From positions 21,710,585 to 21,774,584 of the forward strand of contig OX453274.1 of the NCBI GenBank assembly GCA_949710005.1: 64,000 nucleotides of DNA, read 5' to 3'. Both the position numbers and the translations under genes were made by a program. Shown one piece after another: positions 63,972 to 64,000 of the stretch. Source of the stretch: Ricordea florida (Eukaryota; Cnidaria; Anthozoa; Corallimorpharia; Ricordeidae). A model generated the notes under the pieces. It was not told the DNA's origin. It worked only from the letters and a program-made list of their open reading frames with translations, and did no database searches. Within the stretch, counting starts at the first letter, position 1. Each line of letters opens with the position of its first letter.

Positions 63972-64000
63972 ACCTGACTGATTTTGGTGAAAATACATTA
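63878..64000 (+). repeat. Partial monomer M108 cut by the window edge
   Basis: The first 123 bases of a monomer, ending at offset 123 just before the TAA/CAA codon. The copy is alpha-like (gatacctg, cctgactg). The array evidently continues beyond the window. Confidence 0.95.

Larger units (their letters stand above)
1..64000. repeat. 597-bp satellite DNA array, 107 full monomers plus one partial
   Basis: Every base belongs to a head-to-tail repeat with a 597-bp period; the opening atttgaaatg recurs throughout at 597 bp with nine small length exceptions. All copies share one orientation. Neighbours differ at only a few positions, mostly single substitutions shared by sets of copies, which is the usual sign of concerted evolution by unequal exchange or gene conversion. 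I found no foreign insertion and no array boundary, so the real array is longer than the window. Monomer 1 contains 216 G+C bases (36%). Single-cutter sites in the typical monomer include PstI (offset 70), EcoRI (offset 271) and ApaI (offset 325), while XbaI cuts at offsets 48 and 503. The chromosomal role (centromeric, pericentromeric, subtelomeric or other) cannot be read from sequence alone. Confidence 0.98.

Noticed and set aside
1..64000. CRISPR array or phage-type repeat
   Set aside because: The repeat unit is 597 bp with no unique spacers; every base is repeat.
1..64000. A previously undescribed defence or biosynthetic gene system
   Set aside because: No gene-length open frame exists on either strand; the window is pure satellite.

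Overview
The whole 64,000-base window is one uninterrupted head-to-tail tandem repeat: a eukaryotic satellite array with a 597-bp monomer. I count 107 complete monomers plus a 123-bp partial copy at the right edge. Neither array end is inside the window. No unrelated insertion, transposon, RNA gene, CRISPR array or independent protein gene interrupts it. Monomer 1 has 216 G+C in 597 bases by hand count (about 36%), and CpG is only mildly depleted. The kilobase-scale satellite, the spliceosomal-type splice signals and the AATAAA hexamers point to a eukaryotic nuclear genome. A weakly methylated invertebrate-type genome would fit, but the species cannot be named from this sequence.

Monomers (M1 to M108, each opening with atttgaaatg) start at 1, 598, 1195, 1792, 2389; then 2988 and every 597 bp to 21495; 22093, 22690; 23288 and every 597 bp to 37616; 38212 and every 597 bp to 42391; 42987, 43584, 44180; 44776 and every 597 bp to 54925; 55521 and every 597 bp to 57909; 58505 and every 597 bp to 63878. 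Only nine monomers differ in length: one of 599, two of 598 and six of 596.

The most interesting content is inside the monomer. Offsets 53-162 look like a 110-nt internal exon of a protein-coding gene. It has an acceptor-like tract ending in CTCTAG before it and a perfect GTAAGT donor after it. One frame reads as a plausible 36-residue protein segment. In about 97 copies this frame is broken by a shared stop codon (TAA at offsets 124-126, TAG once). Ten copies, all between 33.4 and 57.1 kb, have CAA (Gln) there and are open through the exon. The simplest reading is that a gene fragment carrying one exon was captured and amplified into a satellite. I do not recognise the parent protein.

The array has mosaic higher-order structure. 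From 1 to 11.3 kb there is mainly a 1,194-bp dimer. From 11.3 to 16.1 kb lie more diverged monomers with private mutations. From 16.1 to 20.9 kb there is a trimer with a shortened middle unit. From 20.9 to 33.4 kb dimers mix in a second subfamily ('beta'). From 33.4 to 45.4 kb there are two related blocks about 5.97 kb apart that include a 596-bp subfamily ('gamma'). From about 44.5 to 51.6 kb there is a nearly perfect 3,582-bp six-monomer tandem duplication. From 52.5 to 58.5 kb there is a five-monomer unit. At the right end there is a 1,791-bp trimer duplication. Several hybrid monomers mark unequal-crossover junctions. No gene in this window is likely to produce a protein.
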